DNA from: Hippophae tibetana
Lineage: Eukaryota > Streptophyta > Magnoliopsida > Rosales > Elaeagnaceae
Reading direction: 5' to 3'
Length of the DNA: 64,000 nt
Assembly: GCA_037013495.1 (NCBI GenBank)
Contig: CM072810.1
Coordinates: 54,732,843-54,796,842 of the forward strand
In this document: one piece after another, positions 10,959 to 22,730 of the stretch
How the letters are laid out: every line of letters starts with the position of its first letter
Position numbering within the stretch: position 1 is the stretch's first letter
Translations under genes and position numbers: made by a program
Notes under the pieces: model-generated
Told to the model about the DNA's origin: nothing
The model's database searches: none
What the model saw: the letters and a program-made list of their open reading frames with translations, nothing else

Positions 10959-11255
10959 GAAGGATTAGCAATTTTTCCTATGTTTGGCGTCAAAACGTGA
11001 TCTGAGGTTCGAATGAAATAAAAGCCCAAGTTCGAGGTGAATTTCCCTTGAAAAAGACGCAATGATGCAACGGAGGTAAGTACCATTGCTGGGGTCGTTG
11101 TTGTCGGTAACCTTTCTATGTTGTTTCCAAGGGTCATTTAGAATGACTTGTGTCGTGCATGTGGGTAAACATTCTCGTGACTTGGTGTGAGCTTTAAACG
11201 AGGATTAAGTGTGATAGTTCAAGTGTCCCGTATTGAAAGCTTAAGCTTTAGGTAG
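10959..11255 (+). repeat. Reference type D monomer (297 bp)
   Basis: D is the most distinct of the core types. Diagnostic words are ttggcgtcaaaacg, gaatgaaataaaagccc, ttgaaaaagacgcaatg, gcaacggagg, ccattgctgggg and tgtcggtaacc. D-like monomers are also frequent in the divergent right flank (60665, 61259, 62149, 62446, 63040), which suggests D is an old lineage. This is inference from type distribution only. Confidence 0.9.
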
Positions 11256-11552
11256 GAACGATTAGCTATTTTTCCTATGTTTGTTATCAAAACATGATCT
11301 CAGGTTCGAATCTAATATAAGTCCAAGTTCCAGATGAATTTCCCTTAAAAGAGACGGAATGACGCAACAAAGGTAAGTACCATCCCTGGGGTCGTTGTTG
11401 TGGGTAACATTTCTATGTTGTTTCCAAGGGTCATTTAGAATGACTTGTGTCGTGCATGTGGGGAAATATTCTCTTGACTTGGTGTGAGCTTTAAACGAGG
11501 ATTAAGTGTGATAGTTCAAGTGTCCCGTACTGAAAGCATAAGCTTTAGGTAG
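11256..11552 (+). repeat. Reference type E monomer (297 bp)
   Basis: E starts gaacgattagc instead of gaaggattagc. Other markers are agttccagatg, aacatttctatg and an end of cccgtactgaaagcataag. This copy carries ggggaaatattctcttg, whereas many E copies have ggggaaacattctcg. E is normally followed by F. Confidence 0.88.
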
Positions 11553-11847
11553 GAAGGATTAGCTATTTTCATATGTTTGGTATCAAAACATGATCTCAGG
11601 TTCGAATCTAATATAAGCCCAAATTCGAGATGAATTTACACTAAAAGAGACGGAATGACTCAACAAATGTAAGTACCATCCCTGGGCTCGTAGTTGTGGG
11701 TAACCATTCTATGTTGTTTCCGAGGGTCATTTAGAATGACTTGTGTGGTGCATGGGGGGAACATCCTCGTGACTTGGTGTGAGCTTTGAACGACGATTAA
11801 TTATGACAATTGAAGCATCCCGTATTGAAAGCATAAGCTTTTTGTTG
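11553..11847 (+). repeat. Reference type F monomer (295 bp)
   Basis: F closes the higher-order repeat. Markers are ctattttcatatg (or ctattttcctatg), gcccaaattcg, ttacactaaaag, gactcaacaaatgtaag, ggctcgtagttg (or ggctcgttgttg), aaccattctatg, ttccgagggtc, catggggggaacatcc, gaacgacgattaattatgac and the end gcataagctttttgttg. Its splice-donor-like word is ATGTAAGTACC rather than AGGTAAGTACC. The next monomer is always type A inside the core. Confidence 0.92.
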
Positions 11848-12735
11848 GAAGGATTAGCAATTTTTCATATGTTTGGTATCAAAACATGATCTCGGGTTCG
11901 AATCTAATATAAGTCCAAGTTCGAGATGAATTTCCCTTAAAAGAGACGAAATGACGCAACAAAGGTAAGTACCATCCCTGGGATCGTTGTTGTGGGTAAT
12001 CTTTGTATGTTGTTTCCAAGTGTCATTTAGAATGACTTGTGTGGTGCATGGGAGGAAACATCCTCAGGACTTGTTGTGAGCTTTGAACTTGGATTAAGTG
12101 TGACAGTTCAAGCATCCCGTATTGAAAGCTTAAGCTTTAGGTAGGAAGGATTAGCTATTTTTCCTATGTTTGATATCAAAACATGATCTCGGGTTCGAAT
12201 CTAATATAAGACCAAGTCGAGATGAATTTCCCTTAAAAGAGACGGAATGACGCACCAAAGGTAAGTACCATCCCTGGGGTCGTTGTTGTGGGTAACCTTT
12301 CTATGTTGTTTCCAAGGGTCATTTAGAATGACTTGTGTCGTGCATGTGGGGAAACATTCTCGTGACTTGGTGTGAGCTTTAAACGAGGATTAAGTGTGAT
12401 AGTTCAAGTGTCCCGTACTGAAAGCATAAGCTTTAGGTAGGAAGGATTAGCTATTTTCATATGTTTGGTATCAAAACATGATCTCAGGTTCGAATCTAAT
12501 ATAAGCCCAAATTCGAGATGAATTTACACTAAAAGAGACGGAATGACTCAACAAATGTAAGTACCATCCCTGGGCTCGTAGTTGTGGGTAACCATTCTAT
12601 GTTGTTTCCGAGGGTCATTTAGAATGACTTGTGTGGTGCATGGGGGGAACATCCTCGTGACTTGGTGTGAGCTTTGAACGACGATTAATTATGACAATTG
12701 AAGCATCCCGTATTGAAAGCATAAGCTTTTTGTTG
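11848..12735 (+). repeat. HOR unit, 3 monomers (A-B/E-F)
   Basis: Monomer starts: A 11848, B/E chimera 12145, F 12441. The chimera keeps the B start (tttgatatcaa) and the E end (cccgtactgaaagcataag), as expected if a B-E exchange deleted the intervening monomers. Length 888 bp. Confidence 0.9.
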
Positions 12736-14509
12736 GAAGGATTAGCAATTTTTCATATGTTTGGTATCAAAACATGATCTCGGGTTCGAATCTAATATAA
12801 GTCCAAGTTCGAGATGAATTTCCCTTAAAAGAGACGAAATGACGCAACAAAGGTAAGTACCATCCCTGGGATCGTTGTTGTGGGTAATCTTTGTATGTTG
12901 TTTCCAAGTGTCATTTAGAATGACTTGTGTGGTGCATGGGAGGTAACATCCTTAGGACTTGTTGTGAGCTTTGAACTTGGATTAAGTGTGACAGTTCAAG
13001 CATCCCGTATTGAAAGCTTTTAGGTAGGAAGGATTAGCTATTTTTCCTATGTTTGATATCAAAACATGATCTCGGGTTCGAATCTAATATAAGTCCAAGT
13101 CGAGAGGAATTTCCCTTAAAAGAGACGGAATGACGCAACAAAGGTAAGTACCATCCCTGGGGTCGTTGTTGTGGGTAACCTTTCTATGTTGTTTCCAAGG
13201 GTCATTTAGAATGACTTGTGTCGTGCATGTGGGTAAACATTCTCGTGACTTGGTGTGAGCTTTAAACGAGGATTAAGTGTTATAGTTCAAGTGTCCCGTA
13301 TTGAAAGCTTAAGCTTTAGGTAGGAAGGATTAGCTATTTTTCCTATGTTTGTTATCAAAACGTGAACTCAGGTTCGAATCTAATATAAGTCCAAATTCGA
13401 GATGAATTTCCCTTAAAAGAGACGGAATGACGCAACAAAGGTAAGTACCAACCCTGGGGTCGTTGTTGTGGGTAACCTTTCTATGTTGTTTCCAAGGGTC
13501 ATTTAGAATGACTTGTGTGGTGCATGTGGGGAAATATTCTCGTGACTTGGTTTGAGCTTTAAACGAGGATTAAGTGTGATAGTTCAAGTGTCCTGTATTG
13601 AAAGATTAAGCTTTAGGTAGGAAGGATTAGCAATTTTTCCTATGTTTGGCGTCAAAACGTGATCTGAGGTTCGAATGAAATAAAAGCCCAAGTTCGAGGT
13701 GAATTTCCCTTGAAAAAGACGCAATGATGCAACGGAGGTAAGTACCATTGCTGGGGTCGTTGTTGTCGGTAACCTTTCTATGTTGTTTCCAAGGGTCATT
13801 TAGAATGACTTGTGTCGTGCATGTGGGTAAACATTCTCGTGACTTGGTGTGAGCTTTAAACGAGGATTAAGTGTGATAGTTCAAGTGTCCCGTATTGAAA
13901 GCTTAAGCTTTAGGTAGGAACGATTAGCTATTTTTCCTATGTTTGTTATCAAAACATGATCTCAGGTTCGAATCTAATATAAGTCCAAGTTCCAGATGAA
14001 TTTCCCTTAAAAGAGACGGAATGACGCAACAAAGGTAAGTACCATCCCTGGGGTCGTTGTTGTGGGTAACATTTCTATGTTGTTTCCAAGGGTCATTTAG
14101 AATGACTTGTGTCGTGCATGTGGGGAAATATTCTCTTGACTTGGTGTGAGCTTTAAACGAGGATTAAGTGTGATAGTTCAAGTGTCCCGTACTGAAAGCA
14201 TAAGCTTTAGGTAGGAAGGATTAGCTATTTTCATATGTTTGGTATCAAAACATGATCTCAGGTTCGAATCTAATATAAGCCCAAATTCGAGATGAATTTA
14301 CACTAAAAGAGACGGAATGACTCAACAAATGTAAGTACCATCCCTGGGCTCGTAGTTGTGGGTAACCATTCTATGTTGTTTCCGAGGGTCATTTAGAATG
14401 ACTTGTGTGGTGCATGGGGGGAACATCCTCGTGACTTGGTGTGAGCTTTGAACGACGATTAATTATGACAATTGAAGCATCCCGTATTGAAAGCATAAGC
14501 TTTTTGTTG
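12736..14509 (+). repeat. HOR unit, 6 monomers (A-B-C-D-E-F)
   Basis: Monomer starts: A 12736 (292 bp, shortened palindrome), B 13028, C 13324, D 13621, E 13918, F 14215. Length 1774 bp, like 7407-9180. Its C monomer combines ctaatataag with the accaaccctggggtcg of other copies, so it is itself a patchwork. Confidence 0.91.
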
Positions 14510-15318
14510 GAAGGATTAGCAATTTTTCATATGTTTGGTATCAAAACATGATCTCGGGTTCGAATCTAATATAAGTCCAAGTTCGAGATGAATTTCCCTT
14601 AAAAGAGACGAAATGACGCAACAAAGGTAAGTACCATCCCTGGGATCGTTGTTGTGGGTAATCTTTGTATGTTGTTTCCAAGTGTCATTTAGAATGACTT
14701 GTGTGGTGCATGGGAGGAAACATCCTCAGGACTTGTTGTGAGCTTTGAACTTGGATTAAGTGTGACAGTTCAAGCATCCCGTATTGAAAGCTTAAGCTTT
14801 AGGTAGGAAGGATTAGCTATTTTTCCTATGTTTGTTATCAAAACGTGAACTCAGGTTCGAATGTAATATAAGTCCAAATTCGAGATGAATTTCTCTTAAA
14901 AGAGACGGAATGACGCAACAAAGGTAAGTACCATCCCTGGGATCGTTGTTGTGGGTAATCTTTGTATGTTGTTTCCAAGTGTCATTTAGAATGACTTGTG
15001 TGGTGCATATAAGCTTTAGGTAGGAAGGATTAGCTATTTTCCTATGTTTGGTATCAAAACATGATCTCAGGTTCGAATCTAATATAAGCCCAAATTCGAG
15101 ATGAATTAACACTAAAAGAGACGGAATGACTCAACAAATGTAAGTACCATCCCTGGGCTCGTAGTTGTGGGTAACCATTCTATGTTGTTTCCGAGGGTCA
15201 TTTAGAATGACTTGTGTGGTGCATGGGGGGAACATCCTCGTGACTTGGTGTGAGCTTTGAACGACGATTAATTATGACAATTGAAGCATCCCGTATTGAA
15301 AGCATAAGCTTTTTGTTG
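14510..15318 (+). repeat. HOR unit, 3 monomers, middle one truncated
   Basis: Monomer starts: A 14510, truncated C/A chimera 14807, F 15024. The middle monomer is 217 bp. After gtggtgcat it jumps straight to ataagctttaggtag, missing about 80 bp of the usual tail. Confidence 0.9.
14807..15023 (+). repeat. Truncated monomer (217 bp)
   Basis: Starts as C (aacgtgaactcagg), switches to an A-type middle (gggatcgttg, aatctttgtatg), then loses about 80 bp between gtggtgcat and ataagctttagg. It is the only large internal deletion I found. It removes most of the variable tail but keeps the dyad and the junction. Confidence 0.93.
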
Positions 15319-16208
15319 GAAGGATTAGCAATTTTTCATATGTTTGGTATCAAAACATGATCTCGGGTTCGAATCTAATATAAGTCCAAGTTCGAGATGA
15401 ATTTCCCTTAAAAGAGACGAAATAACGCAACAAAGGTAAGTACCATCCCTGGGATCGTTGTTGTCGGTAATCTTTGTATGTTGTTTCCAAGTGTCATTTA
15501 GAATGACTTGTGTGGTGCATGGGAGGCAACATCCTCAGGACTTGTTGTGAGCTTTGAACTTGGATTAAGTGTGACAGTTCAAGCATCCCGTATTGAAAGC
15601 TTAAGCTTTAGGTAGGAAGGATTAGCTATTTTTCCTATGTTTGATATCAAAACATGATCTCGGGTTCGAATCTAATATAAGTCCAAGTTCCAGATGAATT
15701 TCCCTTAAAAGAGACGGAATGACGCAACAAAGGTAAGTACCATCCCTGGGGTCGTTGTTGTGGGTAACATTTCTATGTTGTTTCCAAGGGTCATTTAGAA
15801 TGACTTGTGTCGTGCATGTGGGTAAACATTCTCGTGACTTGGTGTGAGCTTTAAACGAGGATTAAGTGTGATAGTTCAAGTGTGCCGTATTGAAAGCTTA
15901 AGCTTTAGGTAGGAACGATTAGCTATTTTTCCTATGTTTGTTATCAAAACATGATCTCCGGTTCGAATCTAATATAAGTCCAAGTTCGAGATGAATTTTC
16001 CTTAAAAGAGACGGAATGACGCAACAAAGGTAAGTACCATCCCTGGGGTCGTTGTTGTGGGTAACCATTCTATGTTGTTTCCGAGGGTCATTTAGAATGA
16101 CTTGTGTGGTGCATGGGGGGAACATCCTCGTGACTTGGTGTGAGCTTTGAACGACGATTAATTATGACAATTGAAGCATCCCGTATTGAAAGCATAAGCT
16201 TTTTGTTG
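15319..16208 (+). repeat. HOR unit, 3 monomers (A-B/E-E/F)
   Basis: Monomer starts: A 15319, B/E chimera 15616, E/F chimera 15913. Two successive chimeras occur in one trimer. The E start carries ctccggttcg, a variant shared with neighbouring E monomers at 16506, 16803 and 17988. Confidence 0.87.
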
Positions 16209-17394
16209 GAAGGATTAGCAATTTTTCATATGTTTGGTATCAAAACATGATCTCGGGTTCGAATCTAATATAAGTCCAAGTTCGAGATGAATTTCCCTTA
16301 AAAGAGACGAAATGACGCAACAAAGGTAAGTACCATCCCTGGGATCGTTGTTGTGGGTAATCTTTGTATGTTGTTTCCAAGTGTCATTTAGAATGACTTG
16401 TGTGGTGCATGGGAGGTAACATCCTCAGGACTTGTTGTGAGCTTTGAACTTGGATTAATTGTGACAGTTCAAGCATCCCGTATTGAAAGCTTAAGCTTTA
16501 GGTAGGAACGATTAGCTATTTTTCCTATGTTTGTTATCAAAACATGATCTCCGGTTCGAATCTAATATAAGTCCAAGTTCCAGATGAATTTCCCTTAAAA
16601 GAGACGGAATGACGCAACAAAGGTAAGTACCATCCCTGGGGTCGTTGTTGTGGGTAACATTTCTATGTTGTTTCCAAGGGTCATTTAGAATGACTTGTGT
16701 CGTGCATGTGGGGAAACATTCTCGTGACTTGGTGTGAGCTTTAAACGAGGATTAAGTGTGATAGTTCAAGTGTCCCGTATTGAAAGCTTAAGCTTTAGGT
16801 TGGAACGATTAGCTATTTTTCCTATGTTTGTTATCAAAACATGATCTCCGGTTCGAATCTAATATAAGTCCAAGTTCCAGATGAATTTCCCTTAAAAGAG
16901 ACGGAATGACGCAACAAAGGTAAGTACCATCCCTGGGGTCGTTGTTGTGGGTAACATTTCTATGTTGTTTCCAAGGGTCATTTAGAATGACTTGTGTCGT
17001 GCATGTGGGGAAACATTCTCGTGACTTGGTGTGAGTTTTAAACGAGGATTAAGTGTGATAGTTCAAGTGTCCCGTACTGAAAGCATAAGCTTTAGGTAGG
17101 AAGGATTAGCTATTTTCCTATGTTTGGTATCAAAACATGATCTCAGGTTCGAATCTAATATAAGCCCAAATTCGAGATGAATTTACACTAAAAGAGACGG
17201 AATGACTCAACAAATGTAAGTACCATCCCTGGGCTCGTAGTTGTGGGTAACCATTCTATGTTGTTTCCGAGGGTCATTTAGAATGACTTGTGTGGTGCAT
17301 GGGGGGAACATCCTCGTGACTTGGTGTGAGCTTTGAACGACGATTAATTATGACAATTGAAGCATCCCGTATTGAAAGCATAAGCTTTTTGTTG
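16209..17394 (+). repeat. HOR unit, 4 monomers (A-E-E-F)
   Basis: Monomer starts: A 16209, E 16506, E 16803, F 17100. Two E monomers in tandem both carry ctccggttcg, so the second looks like a single-monomer duplication. The junction before the second reads ggttggaacg instead of ggtaggaacg. Confidence 0.88.
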
Positions 17395-18283
17395 GAAGGA
17401 TTAGCAATTTTTCATATGTTTGGTATCAAAACATGATCTCGGGTTCGAATCTAATATAAGTCCAAGTTCGAGATGAATTTCCCTTAAAAGAGACAAAATG
17501 ACGCAACAAAGGTAAGTACCATCCCTGGGATCGTTATTGTGGGTAATCTTTGTATGTTGTTTCCAAGTGTCATTTAGAATGACTTGTGTGGTGCATGGGA
17601 GGTAACATCCTCAGGACTTGTTGTGAGCTTTGAACTTGGATTAAGTGTGACAGTTCAAGCATCCCGTATTGAAAGCTTAAGCTTTAGGTAGGAAGGATTA
17701 GCTATTTTTCCTATGTTTGATATCAAAACATGATCTCGGGTTCGAATCTAATATAAGTCCAAGTCGAGATGAATTTCCCTTAAAAGAGACGGAATGACGC
17801 ACCAAAGGTAAGTACCATCCCTGGGGTCGTTGTTGTGGGTAACCTTTCTATGTTGTTTCCAAGGGTCATTTAGAATGACTTGTGTCGTGCATGTGGGTAA
17901 ACATTCTCGTGACTTGGTGTGAGCTTTAAACGAGGATTAAGTGTGATAGTTCAAGTGTCCCGTATTGAAAGCTTAAGCTTTAGGTAGGAACGATTAGCTA
18001 TTTTTCCTATGTTTGTTATCAAAACATGATCTCCGGTTCGAATCTAATATAAGTCCAAGTTCGAGATGAATTTCCCTTAAAAGAGACGGAATGACGCAAC
18101 AAAGGTAAGTACCATCCCTGGAGTCGTTGTTGTGGGTAACCATTCTATGTTGTTTCCGAGGGTCATTTAGAATGACTTGTGTGGTGCATGGGGGGAACAT
18201 CCTCGTGACTTGGTGTGAGCTTTGAACGACGATTAATTATGACAATTGAAGCATCCCGTATTGAAAGCATAAGCTTTTTGTTG
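17395..18283 (+). repeat. HOR unit, 3 monomers (A-B-E/F)
   Basis: Monomer starts: A 17395, B 17692, E/F chimera 17988. The chimera resembles the one at 15913 (ctccggttcg, then aaccattctatg), so the two are probably copies of one event. Confidence 0.88.
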
Positions 18284-20654
18284 GAAGGATTAGCAATTTT
18301 TCATATGTTTGGTATCAAAACATGATCTCGGGTTCGAATCTAATATAAGTCCAAGTTCGAGATGAATTTCCCTTAAAAGAGACGAAATGACGCAACAAAG
18401 GTAAGTACCATCCCTGGGATCGTTGTTGTGGGTAATCTTTGTTTGTTGTTTCCAAGTGTCATTTAGAATGACTTTTGTGGTGCATGGGAGGTAACATCCT
18501 CAGGACTTGTTGTGAGCTTTGAACTTGGATTAAGTGTGACAGTTCAAGCATCCCGTATTGAAAGCTTACGCTTTAGGTAGGAAGGATTAGCTATTTTTCC
18601 TATGTTTGATATCAAAACATGATCTCGGGTTCGAATCTAATATAAGTCCAAGTCGAGATGAATTTCCCTTAAAAGAGACGGAATGACGCACCAAAGGTAA
18701 GTACCATCCCTGGGGTCGTTGTTGTGGGTAACCTTTCTATGTTGTTTCCAAGGGTCATTTAGAATGACTTGTGTCGTGCATGTGGGTAAACATTCTCGTG
18801 ACTTGGTGTGAGCTTTAAACGAGGATTAAGTGTGATAGTTCAAGTGTCCCGTATTGAAAGCTTACGCTTTAGGTAGGAAGGATTAGCTATTTTTCCTATG
18901 TTTGATATCAAAACATGATCTCGGGTTCGAATCTAATATAAGTCCAAGTCGAGATGAATTTCCCTTAAAAGAGACGGAATGACGCACCAAAGGTAAGTAC
19001 CATCCCTGGGGTCGTTGTTGTGGGTAACCTTTCTATGTTGTTTCCAAGGGTCATTTAGAATGACTTGTGTCGTGCATGTGGGGAAACATTCTCGTGACTT
19101 GGTGTGAGTTTTAAACGAGGATTAAGTGTGATAGTTCAAGTGTCCTGTACTGAAAGCATAAGCTTTAGGTAGGAAGGATTAGCTATTTTCCTATGTTTGG
19201 TATCAAAACATGATCTCAGGTTCGAATCTAATATAAGCCCAAATTCGAGATGAATTAACACTAAAAGAGACGGAATGACTCAACAAATGTAAGTACCATC
19301 CCTGGGCTCGTAGTTGTGGGTAATCTTTGTTTGTTGTTTCCAAGTGTCATTTAGAATGACTTGTGTGGTGCATGGGAGGTAACATCCTCAGGACTTGTTG
19401 TGAGCTTTGAACTTGGATTAAGTGTGACAGTTCAAGCATCCCGTATTGAAAGCTTACGCTTTAGGTAGGAAGGATTAGCTATTTTTCCTATGTTTGATAT
19501 CAAAACATGATCTCGGGTTCGAATCTAATATAAGTCCAAGTCGAGATGAATTTCCCTTAAAAGAGACGGAATGACGCACCAAAGGTAAGTACCATCCCTG
19601 GGGTCGTTGTTGTGGGTAACCTTTCTATGTTGTTTCCAAGGGTCATTTAGAATGACTTGTGTCGTGCATGTGGGTAAACATTCTCGTGACTTGGTGTGAG
19701 CTTTAAACGAGGATTAAGTGTGATAGTTCAAGTGTCCCGTATTGAAAGCTTAAGCTTTAGGTAGGAAGGATTAGCTATTTTTCCTATGTTTGTTATCAAA
19801 ACGTGAACTCAGGTTCGAATCTAATATAAGTCCAAATTCGAGATGAATTTCTCTTAAAAGAGACGGAATGACGCAACAAAGGTAAGTACCATCCCTGGGG
19901 TCGTTGTTGTGGGTAACCTTTCTATGTTGTTTCCAAGGGTCATTTAGAATGACTTGTGTGGTGCATGTGGGGAAATATTCTCGTGACTTGGTGTGAGCTT
20001 TAAACGAGTATTAAGTGTGATAGTTCAAGTGTCCTGTATTGAAAGATTAAGCTTTAGGTAGGAAGGATTAGCAATTTTTCCTATGATTGGCGTCAAAACG
20101 TGATCTAAGGTTCGAATGAAATAAAAGCCCAAGTTCGAGGTGAATTTCCCTTGAAAAAGACGCAATGATGCAACGGAGGTAAGTACCATCCCTGTGGTCG
20201 TTGTTGTGGGTAACCTTTCTATGTTGTTTCCAAGGGTCATTTAGAATGACTTGTGTCGTGCATGTGGGTAAACATTCTCGTGACTTGGTGTGAGCTTTAA
20301 ACGAGGATTAAGTGTGATAGTTCAAGTGTCCCGTATTGAAAGCTTAAGCTTTAGGTAGGAAGGATTAGCTATTTTTCCTATGTTTGTTATCAAAACGTGA
20401 ACTCAGGTTCGAATCTAATATAAGTCCAAATTCGAGATGAATTTCCCTTAAAAGAGACGGAATGACGCAACAAAGGTAAGTACCATCCCTGGGGTCGTTG
20501 TTGTGGGTAACCATTCTATGTTGTTTCCGAGGGTCATTTAGAATGACTTGTGTGGTGCATGGGGGGAACATCCTCGTGACTTGGTGTGAGCTTTGAACGA
20601 CGATTAATTATGACAATTGAAGCATCCCGTATTGAAAGCATAAGCTTTTTGTTG
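18284..20654 (+). repeat. HOR unit, 8 monomers, irregular
   Basis: Monomer starts: A 18284, B 18581, B/E 18877, F/A 19173, B 19469, C 19765, D 20062, C/F 20359. The F/A chimera at 19173 loses the usual F end, so no F|A boundary forms inside the unit. The terminal variant cttacgctttagg occurs on A, B and F/A monomers here. Confidence 0.86.
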
Positions 20655-22730
20655 GAAGGATTAGCAATTTTTCATATGTTTGGTATCAAAACATGATCTC
20701 GGGTTCGAATCTAATATAAGTCCAAGTTCGAGATGAATTTCCCTTAAAAGAGACGAAATGACGCAACAAAGGTAAGTACCATCCCTGGGATCGTTGTTGT
20801 GGGTAATCTTTGTATGTTGTTTCCAAGTGTCATTTAGAATGACTTGTGTGGTGCATGGGAGGTAACATCCTCAGGACTTGTTGTGAGCTTTGAACTTGGA
20901 TTAAGTGTGACAGTTCAAGCATCCCGTATTGAAAGCTTACGCTTTAGGTAGGAAGGATTAGCTATTTTTCCTATGTTTGATATCAAAACATGATCTCGGG
21001 TTCGAATCTAATATAAGTCCAAGTCGAGATGAATTTCCCTTAAAAGAGACGGAATGACGCACCAAAGGTAAGTACCATCCCTGGGGTCGTTGTTGTGGGT
21101 AACCTTTCTATGTTGTTTCCAAGGGTCATTTAGAATGACTTGTGTCGTGCATGTGGGTAAACATTCTCGTGACTTGGTGTGAGCTTTAAACGAGGATTAA
21201 GTGTGATAGTTCAAGTGTCCCGTATTGAAAGCTTAAGCTTTAGGTAGGAAGGATTAGCTATTTTTCCTATGTTTGTTATCAAAACGTGAACTCAGGTTCG
21301 AATCTAATATAAGTCCAAATTCGAGATGAATTTCCCTTAAAAGAGACGGAATGACGCAACAAAGGTAAGTACCATCCCTGGTGTCGTTGTTGTGGGTAAC
21401 CTTTCTATGTTGTTTCCAAGGGTCATTTAGAATGACTTGTGTGGTGCATGTGGGGAAATATTCTCGTGACTTGGTGTGAGCTTTAAACGAGGATTAAGTG
21501 TGATAGTTCAAGTGTCCTGTATTGAAAGATTAAGCTTTAGGTAGGAAGGATTAGCAATTTTTCCTATGTTTGGCGTCAAAACGTGATCTTAGGTTCGAAT
21601 GAAATAAAAGCCCAAGTTCGAGGTGAATTTCCCTTGAAAAAGACGCAATGATGCAACGGAGGTAAGTACCATCCCTGGGGTCGTTGTTGTGGGTAACCTT
21701 TCTATGTTGTTTCCAAGGGTCATTTAGAATGACTTGTGTCGTGCATGTGGGTAAACATTCTCGTGACTTGGTGTGAGCTTTAAACGAGGATTAAGTGTGA
21801 TAGTTCAAGTGTCCCGTATTGAAAGCTTAAGCTTTAGGTAGGAACGATTAGCTATTTTTCCTATGTTTGTTATCAAAACATGATCTCCGGTTCGAATATA
21901 ATATAAGTCCAAGTTCCAGATGAATTTCCCTTAAAAGAGACGGAATGACGCAACAAAGGTAAGTACCATCCCTGGGGTCGTTGTTGTGGGTAACCTTTCT
22001 ATGTTGTTTCCAAGGGTCATTTAGAATGACTTGTGTGGTGCATGTGGGGAAATATTCTCGTGACTTGGTGTGAGCTTTAAACGAGGATTAAGTGTGATAG
22101 TTCAAGTGTCCCGTATTGAAAGCTTAAGCTTTAGGTAGGAACGATTAGCTATTTTTCCTATGTTTGTTATCAAAACATGATCTCAGGTTCGAATCTAATA
22201 TAAGTCCAAGTTCCAGATGAATTTCCCTTAAAAGAGACGGAATGACGCAACAAAGGTAAGTACCATCCCTGGGGTCGTTGTTGTGGGTAACATTTCTATG
22301 TTGTTTCCAAGGGTTATTTAGAATGACTTGTGTCGTGCATGTGGGGAAACATTCTCTTGACTTGGTGTGAGCTTTAAACGAGGATTAAGTGTGATAGTTC
22401 AAGTGTCCCGTACTGAAAGCATAAGCTTTAGGTAGGAAGGATTAGCTATTTTCCTATGTTTGGTATCAAAACATGATCTCAGGTTCGAATCTAATATAAG
22501 CCCAAATTCGAGATGAATTTACACTAAAAGAGACGGAATGACTCAACAAATGTAAGTACCATCCCTGGGCTCGTTGTTGTGGGTAACCATTCTATGTTGT
22601 TTCCGAGGGTCATTTAGAATGACTTGTGTGGTGCATGGGGGGAACATCCTCGTGACTTGGTGTGAGCTTTGAACGACGATTAATTATGACAATTGAAGCA
22701 TCCCGTATTGAAAGCATAAGCTTTTTGTTG
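20655..22730 (+). repeat. HOR unit, 7 monomers
   Basis: Monomer starts: A 20655, B 20952, C 21248, D 21545, E/C-like 21842, E 22139, F 22436. The monomer at 21842 starts as E, takes a C middle (ggggaaatattctcg) and ends with a D-type intact palindrome. Confidence 0.87.

Larger units (their letters stand above)
10069..11847 (+). repeat. HOR unit, 6 monomers, full A-F
   Basis: Monomer starts: A 10069, B 10366, C 10662, D 10959, E 11256, F 11553. This is the cleanest full cycle and is used above as the type reference. Length 1779 bp. Confidence 0.93.

Noticed and set aside
1745-15112. Recurrent minus-strand open frames of 68-99 codons
   Set aside because: They repeat with the satellite, cross monomer boundaries, depend on single variants, and their predicted peptides show no signal, domain or codon pattern of a real protein. 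The longest (14813-15112) exists only because of the ~80-bp deletion in that monomer.
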